A stretch of DNA of 64,000 bases from Hygrocybe punicea (Eukaryota > Basidiomycota > Agaricomycetes > Agaricales > Hygrophoraceae). Shown here piece by piece: positions 32,971-44,517 of the stretch (positions are counted from its first letter, which is position 1; every line of letters starts with the position of its first letter). The position numbers and the translations under genes are program-made. The notes below the pieces were generated by a model. It searched no databases and was not told the origin of the DNA. It saw nothing but the letters and a program-made list of their open reading frames with translations. The stretch lies in NCBI GenBank assembly GCA_963556145.1, contig OY744462.1, positions 2,542,001 through 2,606,000 of the forward strand, read 5' to 3'.

Positions 32971-33589
32971 TGCTGCCATGTGGGCTCATGTTGGTCCACA
33001 GGCTTGAGCCACACCCCAGTCTGCCTGCAATTATTTCATGTTCACAACATTGACAGAGCTCACACCAGCTCAAGCCAATATTTACTCAGAAACTGCCATA
33101 TAAAGTCATCAAAAATTTTCAATCTGTACATGACACACAATGTACCACGTAATATAATTTGAATGCACTTATTAAAAGCACAGGGAATAGCAAAATTAAA
33201 ACATTATTATTTTGACAATGCACAATATCTTACTTTCACTATCAGCTATCAGCCGTTACAGGAGCTATTTATTCCCAATGACAATCTATGACAAAATCAG
33301 AACTTACCACACTTCAAATATTGTGCTTTTCTATTTAATATTGCTCAATTCTCCATTGGAATCAATATATATAACCTCACTATTACTTAAAATAGACACA
33401 TAAATTTAATGATTATTTTATCCGAATACATAATTATATAGTGAAGGGCAGAAGGCAGGTGAGAGGAAGATAGGGGAGTGGGAGAGGGAGGAAGGTGGGA
33501 GTAGGAGAGGGAGGAAGGTGGGAGTGGGAGAAGGGAGTGGGAGTGGGAGAAGGGGGAAGGTGGGAAGGCAGCAGGGACAGGAGGGAGAC

Positions 33590-33690
33590 AGAGATGGAGA
33601 CGGAGAGGGAGAGGGAGAGGGAGAGGGAGAGGGAGAGGGAGAGGGAGAGGGAGAGGGAGAGGGAGAGGGAGGAGAGTGGAATGTACATAC
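33590..33690. repeat. (GAGAGG)n purine run, left arm
   Basis: Near-perfect GAGAGG hexamer run from about 33599 to 33672; its mirror in the right arm is the CTCCCT run at about 35875-35930, which is shorter. Confidence 0.85.
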
Positions 33691-34149
33691 GTTCCCGTTG
33701 TCCTCGTCGTCTTCGTCTACGTCTCCGCCGTCCTCGTCCCGTCGTCCTCGTCTGCGTCTCCGCCGTCCTTGTCCCCATCGTCCCCATCGCTGTCGTTCCC
33801 CTTCCCGTCGTTCCCGTCCTCGTCGTCATCGTCCTCGTTGTCGTCGTCATCCGCGTCTCCGTCCCCGTCGTCGTCCTCGTCGCCACCTGGATGGTTGTCG
33901 TCGTCCCCCGGATGGTCGTCGTCGTCTCCATCGTCCTGTCGTCCCGTTGCTATCCTTCTCCGTCCCGTTGTCCCGTCGCCGGCCGTCTGTGACCTCGTCG
34001 ACTGTCCTCGTCGTTGCCGTCGTGGTTGTCTCGGCCGTCCGTCCTGGTCGTTGGCGCATCCTCGTACCCGGCCTCGCGGCCTCGTTTCTGCCATCCTCAC
34101 GGTGGCCGTTTTCGTCGGCTTCCGTTCTCGTTGTGTTCTGGTGATGGGT

Positions 34150-35280
34150 TTTTGGATTCGCCTGTGTTTGGCGTGGTGTAGCTGCAAAAGGTCAACAATT
34201 AGCAAAGAAGACAAAAATGTTCAAATCAGAAATTTACCTTGGGTGTTCCTCTGCACCCGTCTGACGTGTTGACGCGTTGTTGAAATCAACGAGTCGAAGC
34301 TTTGAACTCGCGCGGGAAAGCCAACCGGCTGTTGCTGATTTCCCAAACGGGTTCAAGTTGCCAAACATGGAAGTGTCGCTGACGCTTTTGAATCTTCTAG
34401 CATGCACAACAATGCATGCATACCCGAAGTGAGATCCTCAAAAGGTGTAAATATGGTATATCTACCCTCATACCAAAATTTGTATTTTATTCGGCCCTGC
34501 ATCAAGAGCTATTCACAATTTATTCCATTCCTCTGCCAGAATTGGACCCTTAATGATCTAACTTTGTCTTAAAAATCTGAAATTAATCTAAGGAGTACTT
34601 TAATGAGTACTCATTGTGGTACACATAAGTGCCTGATTGTGGGTGGACCAGGACCTTTGTTTCAGCCAAGCAAATGCACAGAATTGTGCATTGTGGCTGA
34701 CCCATCAACCGAGTCCGAACTTCAAGTTCAGCTTTACTTTGAACCTTTCATTTCTTGGCTACAACAGATTCCGGGACCACCAAGTGCCAGGCACTGATCA
34801 TCAATACAATAGATACTTTACATAGTAGTTTCCAAATTATTCTCATATTTTTCAGAGCAATATTGGTAATGTAGCACTTTAAGGGTCCAGAATTGGCAGG
34901 GAGGTATCAATGAATCATGGATATCTCTCTATGTATGCCATAATAAAATACAAAATTTGGGGAGGATGTAGTTAGAGGCTAATTCTATCTCTATATGGTC
35001 TTAAATGTGCTACACAGTCGTTGTGCTCCATGCAATTACACTGAGAAAAGTAATATCTTGGTTACATATAAGGCAACTCGCACCCGTTTGGGCAATCGGC
35101 AACCTCCGGCGTGGGTTCAAATTGTCGCGTACTCCACGATGCGTCCACGAGAACAGCAACAGCAGCAAAATCAAGTAGAAGGTAAGTAGATTTCTCAAAA
35201 TTTATTACTATTACTATGCTAGATAATATTATTGTTTTTATGAAGGACTTTCTCACTGCCGCGCCTGAAATTAACCGCAA
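34150..35280. other. Single-copy centre of the foldback element
   Basis: Mostly AT-rich. Near 35060-35190 a plus frame reads GNRQPPAWVQIVAYSTMRP with a Gln run up to a GTAAGT donor at 35181, and an acceptor near 35245 could join it to DFLTAAPEINRNRHARAMS and a long charged GAC-encoded tail in the right arm. This suggests a spliced, very low-complexity protein or a captured gene scrap. I recognise no family. Confidence 0.3.
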
Positions 35281-36539
35281 CAGGCATGCCCGCGCCATGT
35301 CACGTCAACACCCAACTGAAGGGCCGAAACGGCGGATGGCAGGCAACGACGGGGACAGAGGCGACGAGGGCACAGACGGCCAGCCAGGGAAGACGACGGG
35401 GACGGAGACGGCCAGCGAAGAGACAACAGGACGACGGGAGCATCCAGGGAACGACAAGGACGACGACGGGGACGGAGATGGGGATGACGACAACGAGGAC
35501 GAGAGGACGACAACGATGACGACGACGATGACGATGATGATGACGATGACAAGGAGGACGATGGGAATGGGGACGACGGGAACGGGAACGACGGGGACGG
35601 CTAGCGAGGGGACGATAGGACGACGCAGACGACGACGACGATCTGACGGACGATCTGGCGGACGACGAGGACTACGGGCGATGACAACGACAACGAGGAC
35701 AATGACGACACCGAGAGGAATGACGGGAACGGGAACGACAGGGACTGGAACGGCGGAAACGTGGACGATGGGGATGGGGACGACTGGGACGGGAACGACG
35801 AGGACGAGGACGGCGGAGACGTAGACAAAGACGACAAGGACAACGGGAACGCAAGCGGTATGTACTTCCGACTCTCCTCCCTCTCCTCCTCCCTCTCCCT
35901 CTCCCTCTCCCTCTCCCTCTCCGTCTCCATCTCTGTCTCCCTCCTGTCCCTGCTGCCTTCCCACCTTCCCCCTTCTCCCACTCCCACTCCCTTCTCCCAC
36001 TCCCACCTTCCTCCCTCTCCTACTCCCACCTTCCTCCCTCTCCCACTCCCCTATCTTCCTCTCACCTGCCTTCTGCCCTTCACTATATAATTATGTATTC
36101 GGATAAAATAATCATTAAATTTATGTGTCTATTTTAAGTAATAGTGAGGTTATATATATTGATTCCAATGGAGAATTGAGCAATATTAAATAGAAAAGCA
36201 CAATATTTGAAGTGTGGTAAGTTCTGATTTTGTCATAGATTGTCATTGGGAATAAATAGCTCCTGTAACGGCTGATAGCTGATAGTGAAAGTAAGATATT
36301 GTGCATTGTCAAAATAATAATGTTTTAATTTTGCTATTCCCTGTGCTTTTAATAAGTGCATTCAAATTATATTACGTGGTACATTGTGTGTCATGTACAG
36401 ATTGAAAATTTTTGATGACTTTATATGGCAGTTTCTGAGTAAATATTGGCTTGAGCTGGTGTGAGCTCTGTCAATGTTGTGAACATGAAATAATTGCAGG
36501 CAGACTGGGGTGTGGCTCAAGCCTGTGGACCAACATGAG

Positions 36540-37600
36540 CCCACATGGCAGCAAGAGCTGGATCCTGGTCAACCCAATCCTGCAGCGAGAGCTAGGCCAG
36601 GGTCAACCCAATTCTGCAGCAAGAGCTGAGCATGGCAACCCAGTGCTGGAGCAATAGCCGGGCCATGGTGAACCCAATCCTGCCGATTGGGTGGGTCCAG
36701 GATCAACCCAACGCTACAGAACGGGCTGGACCCCAGTCAACCTACCCTGCAGCAATAGCTGGACCCTGGTCAACCCAGTGCTGCAGCAAGAGCTGGGACC
36801 AGGTCAACCCAATGCTGCAGTAATTGCTGGACCTGGGTCAACCAAGTGCTGCAGCAATAGCTGGACCCCAGTCAACCTACCCTGCAGCAAGTGCTGGGCC
36901 AGGGTCAACCTAGTGCAGCAGCAATAGCTGGACCCTGGTCAACCCAAGCCCTGCAGCAAGTGCTGGACCCTGGTCAACCCAGTGCTGCAGCAAGAGCAGG
37001 GACCAGGTCAACCCAATGCTGCAGTAATTGCTGGACCTGGGTCAACCAAGTGCTGCAGCAATAGCTGGACCCCAGTCAACCTACCCTGCAGCAAGTGCTG
37101 GGCCAGGGTCAACCTAGTGCAGCAGCAATAGCTGGACCCTGGTCAACCCAAGCCCTGCAGCAAGTGCTGGACCCTGGTCAACCCAGTGCTGCAGCAATAG
37201 CTGGACCCTGGTCAACCCAAGCCCTGCAGCAAGTGCTGGACCCTGGTCAACCTACCCTGCAGCAAGTGCTGGGCCAGGGTCAACCCAGTGCTGCAGAAAT
37301 AGCTGGACCCGGTCAACCCAAGCCCTGCAGGAGGTGCTGGACCTGGGTCAACCCAGTGCTGCAGCAAGAGCTGGGACCAGGTCAACCTACCCTGCAGCAA
37401 GTGCTGGGCCAGGGTCAACCAAATGCCGCAGCAATAGCTGGACCCCGGTTAACCCAAGCCCTGCAGGAAGTGCTGGACCCGGGTCAACCCAGTGCTGCAG
37501 CAAGAGCTGGGACCAGGTCAACCCAATGCCACAGTAATTGCTGGACCTGGGTCAAACAAGTGCTGCATCAATAGCTGGACCCTGGTCAACCTACCACACC
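36540..37600. repeat. 34-35-bp tandem repeat array, right arm
   Basis: Inverted counterpart of the left array, with the same unit read on the other strand. Unit order differs in places (for example the block near 36970-37250), so units have been gained or lost since the arms were formed. Confidence 0.85.
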
Positions 37601-37724
37601 ACATTTCCCCAGCAAGAGCTGTCTTTTGGGTTTACCTACCCCCCCAGCAAGCAACTGCGCTATGTGTACCTACCTTTTGCAACTATATCTGCGATCGGGT
37701 TAACCAAAATGACTGGGTCTACTG

Positions 37725-37731
37725 CGTTGAT
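37725..37731. repeat. Target-site duplication of the foldback element, right copy
   Basis: CGTTGAT, matching 31720-31726. Confidence 0.9.
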
Positions 37732-39171
37732 AGGTCTGGCCGTTTTCTCGGCGGGTTTCGCGGCGGGGACAGACGTGGAAGTGGTGGGCAGATTGGGAAA
37801 CGTTTCTCTAGACTTGCCTTTCGTCTTTGATGGGATTTCTACACCGTCGAATCTAACCCGTTTACGAAGCCGCTGCACTTCGGCTTCCAGAACCTTAATC
37901 TGTTCGTTGTCGTCGTCGATGTCGGACGTCGTGGACTGAAAGATGTCGGCGTACTCGGTAGTGGCCTCTGGTTCGTAGGTGGTTACTTCGACAGCGGAGA
38001 CGAAGTTAGCTTTGACATGAGGCGGCGGGTCACGTTGGAACGGTTCTGTGGGGTTGCGGGCAGGGGGAGCGCGGTTGCCGGGGTTCTGTGCGTGCCACGC
38101 GTCGAAGCGTTCCCTCATATTTTTGCCGACGATAGCCTTTGGAAGATACATTCCATTAGGCAACACGATGCGGCCGTGCTCGTTCTTGCGGCATATCCCG
38201 TCTCGAGTGTACTGCTCGCAAATAGGACAATCGCGTATACGATGGAACGGGTCGTCGCAAAAGAGGCAGTTGAAATTGGTGAAACCCTGTCCCGTGGTGG
38301 TCGGCTCAGCCCTATTTGCACACGGCTTTGGGGGGTTGTTGCGTTCAGTGAGGGCTTGCGTGAGGACGGCGAGTTGTTGCAAAACGAGACGAAATAGGTC
38401 GGATACGTTAGGTTCGACCGGTTCCGCTTTAGGAATGACCGGGTCATAGCGAGCGGGTGGCGGGTAGCGGGTGGCGGGTTCCATTGGAGTCGAGTACCGG
38501 ATGGCGGCAGGCGACGTTGACGAGAGACGAGAGACGGTGGACGGTTCGGCCGCGGTTCCGGCCAGCAGGAAGTGGGCGCAATTGTGGAAGTCCTGGAAGT
38601 CGTAAGGGTCGCTATGGAAATGGTTCGGCTTTTGGTACTGCAGACGGGTTTTGATGTCCTTTTTAAGCTCGACATGGAAGCCGTTCTCGTACGCGATGTT
38701 GCGTTCTCGGGGAGAGATTCGACCCTTGTCTAAGAGGAATCCCGAGATCCGGATGAACTCGCGGTAATATTCGCCAAGTTCAGCGCGGGTACGGATACCG
38801 TAAGCGGTTTGGGTGTGCGTAAGACGGTCGAGATCCGCCATAGTGTACCGGTGATCGTCTTCCGTACCCGGGTATAGCACGAGTACGCTCTTCTTGAATG
38901 CGGCATAATCGACGCCGGTCGCGCTAGGTAAACTTGCCCAAAGCTCGTAGTCACTAAGCGACGCGTAGCGCAGACTATGCTTGATGCGTCCTGCGTCGTC
39001 GAGAGCGGCATCGGCAGCAAGTATCTCGACTTCTTCGAAGAAGCGGTTTAAATTGAGCAGGTTCCCGTCGAAGGTCGGGGCCGTGGAGTGACCGCGAGCG
39101 GGCATTTGTCGTGGAGTAACATGGGGAGCGGTGACGTGGGGAGCGGTCGAAGATCCAGAGGTCGAAGTCAT
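37725..39171 (-). CDS. Gag of retrotransposon 2 (5' part of the split gag-protease ORF)
   Basis: From ATG at 39171 the frame encodes a structural Gag: a conserved helical capsid-like region (about residues 30-205, with APTFDGN, FFEEVE, EYYREFIRISG and NCAHFLL), a variable Pro-rich stretch, and one CX2CX4HX4C knuckle at about residues 302-315 (CLFCDDPFHRIRDC). It reaches TARPIN at the target duplication, where the foldback element begins and adds about 20 foreign residues before a stop. Joined to 31719 the frame stays open through the protease. Homologous to the Gag of retrotransposon 1. Confidence 0.88.
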
Positions 39172-39698
39172 TGTGGGTGGAAGAAGCTGAGATGTCGATG
39201 AAGCGGTTGTCGGGTGTACGATGAGCGGGTCGGGTAACGTGGGCGATGACGGCGTGGACGAAGACGAAGACGGGGACGATGTCGATGATGGAGTTTTCGA
39301 TGTCGAGAGCGAAGACGGAGACGATGACGATGACGGAGTTTTCGATGTCGAGAGCGAAGACGTGGACGGGGGTTCTAACGAGGTCGAAGTCGGGGACGTA
39401 GGCGATGCGGGTGTCGAACTGAGATCAGATGAGTCGGGTGTAATGGTAATTATCGGTATATCGACCGATTCGAGACTGTCGGATGAAAGATATAGGGGGG
39501 TGTTTGACCCTGAGACGAGCGGGAGGTTGTTATGTCGAGCGAGGTGGTCGGGTACTAGCTGGAAGAAGTCGTCGTCGATTGTCGGGTCGAAGGCGGCTAA
39601 AGAGAGTTCTTGTTGAAGAGTTCTTCGAGGAAGATCTCGAAGACGACGGTCAGAGGGAGGGATACGGGAAGAGGAAGCTATGGTGGTGCTAGACTATT

Positions 39699-39715
39699 CC
39701 TCGCGGTGGGCTCCA
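39699..39715 (-). other. Primer-binding site of retrotransposon 2
   Basis: Two bases inside the 5' LTR the minus strand reads TGGAGCCCACCGCGAGG, complementary to a tRNA 3' end with CCA. It differs at two positions from the site in retrotransposon 1. Confidence 0.7.
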
Positions 39716-39717
39716 GA

Positions 39718-40511
39718 TGTAAAGGCGAGGTCGGGGTGGCTGCGGAATAATGATCCTAAGCCTGAGGGGTCAGCGTAGAAGTGACTAGGAATAGTCTAAC
39801 AAGCTTCAGTAAGATAATAGGATATAAAAAGTAAGAAGCCGCCAAGTAAACTACTGAAATCTATCGAGACCGATCGAAGCCGACGAAGCCGACGATGTCG
39901 GGTACGGCGGGTCGGGCGTCGGGTGACGAGAAACGTAGAGATAAAGGCGGTAGAACGATGGGGAGGGCGTCGAGGAATCCGACGAGCAATGTGTGCGATG
40001 GAATTTACTGAGAGACTTAATTCTCAGAGAGAGGAAATGGGGGAACTGGTTTCTTTTTTGAGACGGCGCTTGGGCACCGTTTTTATACTACAAATTTGTG
40101 TACCTAGATTCGGACGAGAGTCCTCGGCCGATGAGAGGAGACAAAGGAGAATAAAAATGGGGAAGTAGGAAGAGCGTTGCGAGGCGACGATGACAGGGAA
40201 AATGGGTGGAAGATATGAAAAACCGTAAAAGATGCAATATACTTTACTATATCCCCATAAGGGAGATGCTAGGCGTGAATAAGGCAAGTCCGATGTCGGG
40301 ATCCCAGTCCGATGAGATCTATCTTCGATATTTGAAGTTCCGTGAGTTTATGAGATAGACCGACCAGGTACGTGAGCGGCCGTGCTAGTCGGTATGCATC
40401 GGGTTGCGTCGGGTTACGTCGGGTTCGAGCGTAGACTGCTAGAGACGTCGGGTTCGAGCGGATTCGCTAGATATCGATGTTACGGCCTCAGAGGGTCGAG
40501 GACCCTCTACA
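39718..40511 (-). repeat. 5' LTR of retrotransposon 2
   Basis: 794 bp, the same length as the 3' LTR, with only about four to six substitutions that I could see by eye. Followed at the right by the target duplication CCGA. Confidence 0.92.
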
Positions 40512-40515
40512 CCGA

Positions 40516-43500
40516 TTGGTGATATTTTACTATTTTTATTAGTTAGTTTTTGTTATGTACTTATTGTAGTATGACAAGTACAAATAGAAGGATTGGATTC
40601 CCTTTCACTCCCATCTTTAAGAGCTCGAGATCTCCCTTGGATCAGCCCTCACACCCACACTCAGAGACCCTCACTCTGTGTATCAACACCATTGTGGCTG
40701 GTTGCAAGGTGAAGAGGGAGGGAGGACGTGTTGGCCTTGGGCCACGTGCAGCTGTTGTGTTCTCTTTGCGGGACATCCCTGGTATGGGTCAGGGTGCATT
40801 GTATGTTGGCTCAGTATGTGAGGGACTGGTCCAGGGAAGGACAGCCTTGGTTTTGCTGGGTTTGCATGTGTCCATGGGTGGGCATGATGTGGATGTGCTG
40901 TTATTGTCTATTTCAAGCAAGTCAGTGGAGCCTAAAAAAATGTCTGAAAAAGCAAATCCACTGGAAAAATCTTACAACTCGCCGAAGACATGATGGATTG
41001 TCATCGGAGCAGTACCAAAATGTTTGCAAATTTTGATATTATGAATCTATTGTATACCGAGGCCTTAAAAATGTGGTATACCATCCCAAAGTCACTTTTT
41101 ACCATGATTGATGGTACGGTGGCTGCTAAAACCTAAAATTTGAGATTCACTAAGAACATGACTTTCTGAACCTCAGTCAGTGACAGACAGGCACCATCTG
41201 GTCTCAGATTGAAAAAATGTCATTGCATTTCTATTCTGTTGAATATTCAGTGAGATATCTCAAACTTCCGCCTGCTATTTATTTTTGGAGTTTTTTTAGG
41301 CTCCGCCAACATGCTTGAAATAGACAATAATTGGATGCGCTGGGTTCCTGGGCTTGCTAGCGGGCTGACATACAGCTGGTGGGCGTCGGGTGGTTCTTTG
41401 TCTTGCTATCCACTGTCCGTGAGGTCGTGCGACGTCGTGGTTGCTGGTAAGCATGTTTGTTTAACGTCAGCGCGGCTTCATGTTTACTCACATGACTTTC
41501 AATCAAACATCACATGATGTTTGTTTGTCGTGTTTGCTGATGACTTGGCCCTTGACAGAAACCCTCATCCCCGCGAGTCTCTCCACGCTTCGCGGGTGCA
41601 ATTAGCACTATCTCGCCGCCTTGTCGTCGTCGTTCGGACTTGCCTTTTCTGACCTTTAACGCTCCAGGTCCTTGTTTGTGGCACGGCATGACTTACCTCT
41701 CGTCACCATTCTGCCTCTGCTTCTAGCCAAAATGATCCATTCCTAACTGGGAGTGCTATCTAACCCTAAGTTTTTGAAGGTTTCCTTGTGTTCCTACCTC
41801 TGCTTGAGCAGATTATGGCAGCGTTGGTCGGGACATGACGAGCGACAATAGTTCCACTGTTGGCTCATCAATGGAGTACTTGCGATGGCGGAATCTTGCA
41901 GAGCGGTGTTTTTGCCGCATGTCTACTCAACTTAATTCCCTTCTATGACTCCTTGGCAACACCATTTTCGCATCTTCGGAAAGTGCTCCATCCTCGAGAT
42001 ACAATCGAATCGAGCTCATCATAAAGATCCTACCTATGTTTTCTCGGGACCCCGATTCCTTGTTGACTTGTGCCACCGCCACATACATACGGATAGCCAT
42101 GTTTGATCGCTCTGTCACCCTTGCCAGGTCTCAGAGTTGTTAGGCGTTCGCTTTCTCTCGTGGTCGGCATCTGTTGGCTTGAAGAGGGAAGAAGACATCG
42201 GATTGGTATGGGTTATTATGTTGTACGCTGAAACGATTGCGAGTTGGACACCAGAGAAGCGTTTCGGGACAAGTTGGTGTATAAGCTGAAGGACGAGCAG
42301 GGCTACGCACAGTTCGAGGACATAGAAAGGCAATGCACCACACTGGCCGGGTCACGTACAAACTTCATGCTATTGGAGTTAATTCTGCCCATTGTCGCTC
42401 CAAGTTTGACAACCCCATCTCAACAGCATTACTCTCATGGAGCTACATTCTACGAGCCTTCGCTGCTACATTCTGCTGCTCCTCGGAGTCCCAAACAAGC
42501 TTCCGCACAGGACACTGGTGGCCTGAGTCCTTGACTCCTACGCTGGGTGACAAGTAATTGTACATCCAAATCCCGGTAATATCTTGCAGAGTTTTACTTA
42601 CCGTGGGCTACTTCACATCACTTGCTACTTCTTCCAAGTTGTTTGCAGGGGGTTGAAGATAGAAGTCCAGAAGCGTTGGCGAACGCAGTAATATTCGCAT
42701 GGCTTCGCAGATGGCATGGATAGTGAAGGCACGAGATATAAGGCTATGTGTCCTTTAACATGCACAGGAAAGCATATGTTCGAAGTCGAAGATCAACTAG
42801 GGGAGAAGATCTGCTTCGGCGCAATTGTATCTTGGGTTCGGGTTCTGTTAAATTGAATGTCTGCTTGACATTCCACCCACGCTGGCCAACCGGAGCCTAC
42901 TTCACAAACTTCCTCGCATGTTCTTCTCGGAACGTCTATACGCTCACGCCGCCCCCAACTCTATGTCAGGAAGGCTGACTATGATGCTACTGTCTGTTAG
43001 TAACCTGGTTCTCATTCTGGCTCTGTATCTCGACAATCTGCCCGTAGGAGAAGTTCACCACATGATGTCTGCGCCAATCGGATTTCCGTCCTGTATGGTG
43101 CTTGCTCGTTCCAAATCATTCTCGTTATTCAGCTGGACCGCTAAGACTCACCCTGTTGGGTCTAATTCATGATACTTGAGTTGCTCTTCATTCCATGGCC
43201 TGTTTTTCTTGCTCTGCTTGTTTGCTGGTGTGCTGTGAATATCCGATGATTCATCAAATGCGACTTCCATCTCTGCGTATTCTTCTTGTACTGTTTGCTC
43301 GCAGGAAGCATTCCCTGGATCTCTCCTATTCAATGGTTGAAATTGCAGTTCCTTTGGAAAATGGTGCCTTTGGGTTGCCTATTGCAATAGAGATTTGTTC
43401 TCGAGTTCAACTGCGGATTGTGCAACCTCATTTGTGGGGAAGCCAGGAGGTAATCCGGTGGTAAGACACTTCTTTGCTAGGCTTCCTGGACAAGATTGGG

Positions 43501-44517
43501 TATCTGCTGGTGAAATTTGTGCTTGTTGAAGAGGGTATTGTACATGCGCCCTTGGAACACAGAATATTTGCGGTCAATGATGGGCACAAGAAGACAATTC
43601 CAGTTTAGTGATTGGCCTTTGGGCTGACGAGTGGGGCCCTGTACGTCAACTGTTGCTTGAGCAATGGTTGTACGAGAGGAGTGATAGGGGGGCATTACAT
43701 CTGCGGGTTCGAGTTCGGAAGACATCTGCGTCACTTTTTTCCAATCCACAGCTTTCGGAGAGCAAGGACAGATTGAATGACAGATATTCTTAGCCAGGTT
43801 GGGCGGAGACCCTGTTGTAATGACTAGGGATGTATGCAGGAGCAAGGCCCAGGTGAACACAGATGTGTTGTGACCCCTAGGGGTTGGTGTTGTAGTGGGG
43901 GAAGCTGTAGCTTCGAAAGTGATGTGACGGCTTGACGCCATTGGACGAGCAAAAGTTCTCCTTTGGATCAAGAGAAGGATATGACCTGTGATGGCCCGTT
44001 GGTGAGGATGATGACCATCCCGTGACCCATGAAAAGGTTCAAATTAATTTTTCTCTACTCCACCTTTGTGGTGTTTTGTCCAGCTCATTCCTCATTCCGT
44101 GGTGGGTCTAGTCCCCTTTCTGTATCAAACTGATATGCTAAACTTTATCTGTGGTTTTTTTGGCTGCAGAATATCAGTTTTCAGGCTTTCCAGCGAATGT
44201 GAGTCAGTGGGTGCTACTCCACTTATGTGGTCAACTGCAGGAGTATGTTCCTTTGAACACCTATCTGTATAGCTTCTTACTTTCATTTGTGTACATAGCT
44301 CACAATGCCGTAATGGTGGTTTCCTTGCATCGAAGAGGGGAGAAGTTGCTCGCGGCGTGTACTAAACCAGGTTGGCAAGACGTTGAGGAAGTAATGCTAA
44401 AAGTTCAATGCAAGAAAGATGTCTAGGCCCGAGGGACCAACCTGATAGACCTTGCAGACAAAAATGGGGGCGCTACTGGTCCAGTAGTAGCTACATCCCT
44501 TGAGACATCCAGCCAAG
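40516..44517. other. Right shoulder of the repeat island, no confident gene
   Basis: Several frames look coding but resist assignment. Plus-strand: 40550-40993; a stretch near 41960-42125 (reading RYNRIELIIKILPMFSRDPD); 42920-43170, hydrophobic; and 44160-44426. Minus-strand: 43971-43477 (164 residues, with a hydrophobic stretch) and 43333-43150, which ends at a GTGAGT donor. I could not connect them into one gene or recognise a domain. Eroded genes are likely. Confidence 0.35.

Larger units (their letters stand above)
31727..37724. mobile_element. Foldback-type DNA element with giant inverted arms, inserted in gag-protease
   Basis: Both ends start CAGTAGACCCAGTC in inverted orientation, and the inverted match continues for about 2 kb (31727 to about 33760 against about 35800 to 37724). 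From the outside in, each arm has a unique end of about 120 bp, an array of 34-35-bp tandem repeats, an AT-rich block, a GA-rich run and a GAC/GTC-rich run. The AT-rich blocks (about 33030-33440 and 36090-36500) look nearly identical. The centre (about 34150-35280) is single copy. It is flanked by a 7-bp duplication. No transposase motif is visible, so it is probably non-autonomous. The CAG...CTG ends resemble hAT-like termini, but the 7-bp duplication is short for that group. Confidence 0.85.
24695..40511 (-). mobile_element. Retrotransposon 2: Ty3-type LTR element with antisense accessory gene, carrying a foldback insertion
   Basis: Two 794-bp LTRs (24695-25488 and 39718-40511) are flanked by the duplication CCGA (24691-24694 and 40512-40515). 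The sense strand is minus: 5' LTR at the right, primer-binding site, gag-protease, then RT, RNase H and integrase, then the 3' LTR at the left. An oppositely oriented spliced gene (25660-27056) lies between pol and the 3' LTR. I count only a handful of differences between the LTRs, so insertion was recent. The order PR-RT-RH-IN defines the Ty3 (Metaviridae-like) type. A 5,998-bp foldback element interrupts gag-protease. Without it the element is about 9.8 kb. Confidence 0.93.

Noticed and set aside
33212..33403. Short hydrophobic frame repeated at 36121-36312
   Set aside because: It occurs only because the AT-rich block of the foldback arms is duplicated; no start context or family.
33434..34272. 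Long open frames rich in Arg/Ser/Asp or Gly/Glu on both strands
   Set aside because: They arise from GAGAGG and GAC/GTC repeats, open on several frames at once, and are mirrored at 35216-36029.
31727..37724. Large palindrome as an assembly error
   Set aside because: The 7-bp duplication at the borders, exact restoration of the gag-protease frame, and differences between the arms (for example G/A at the 15th base, different repeat-unit order) fit a real insertion. Long reads would settle it.
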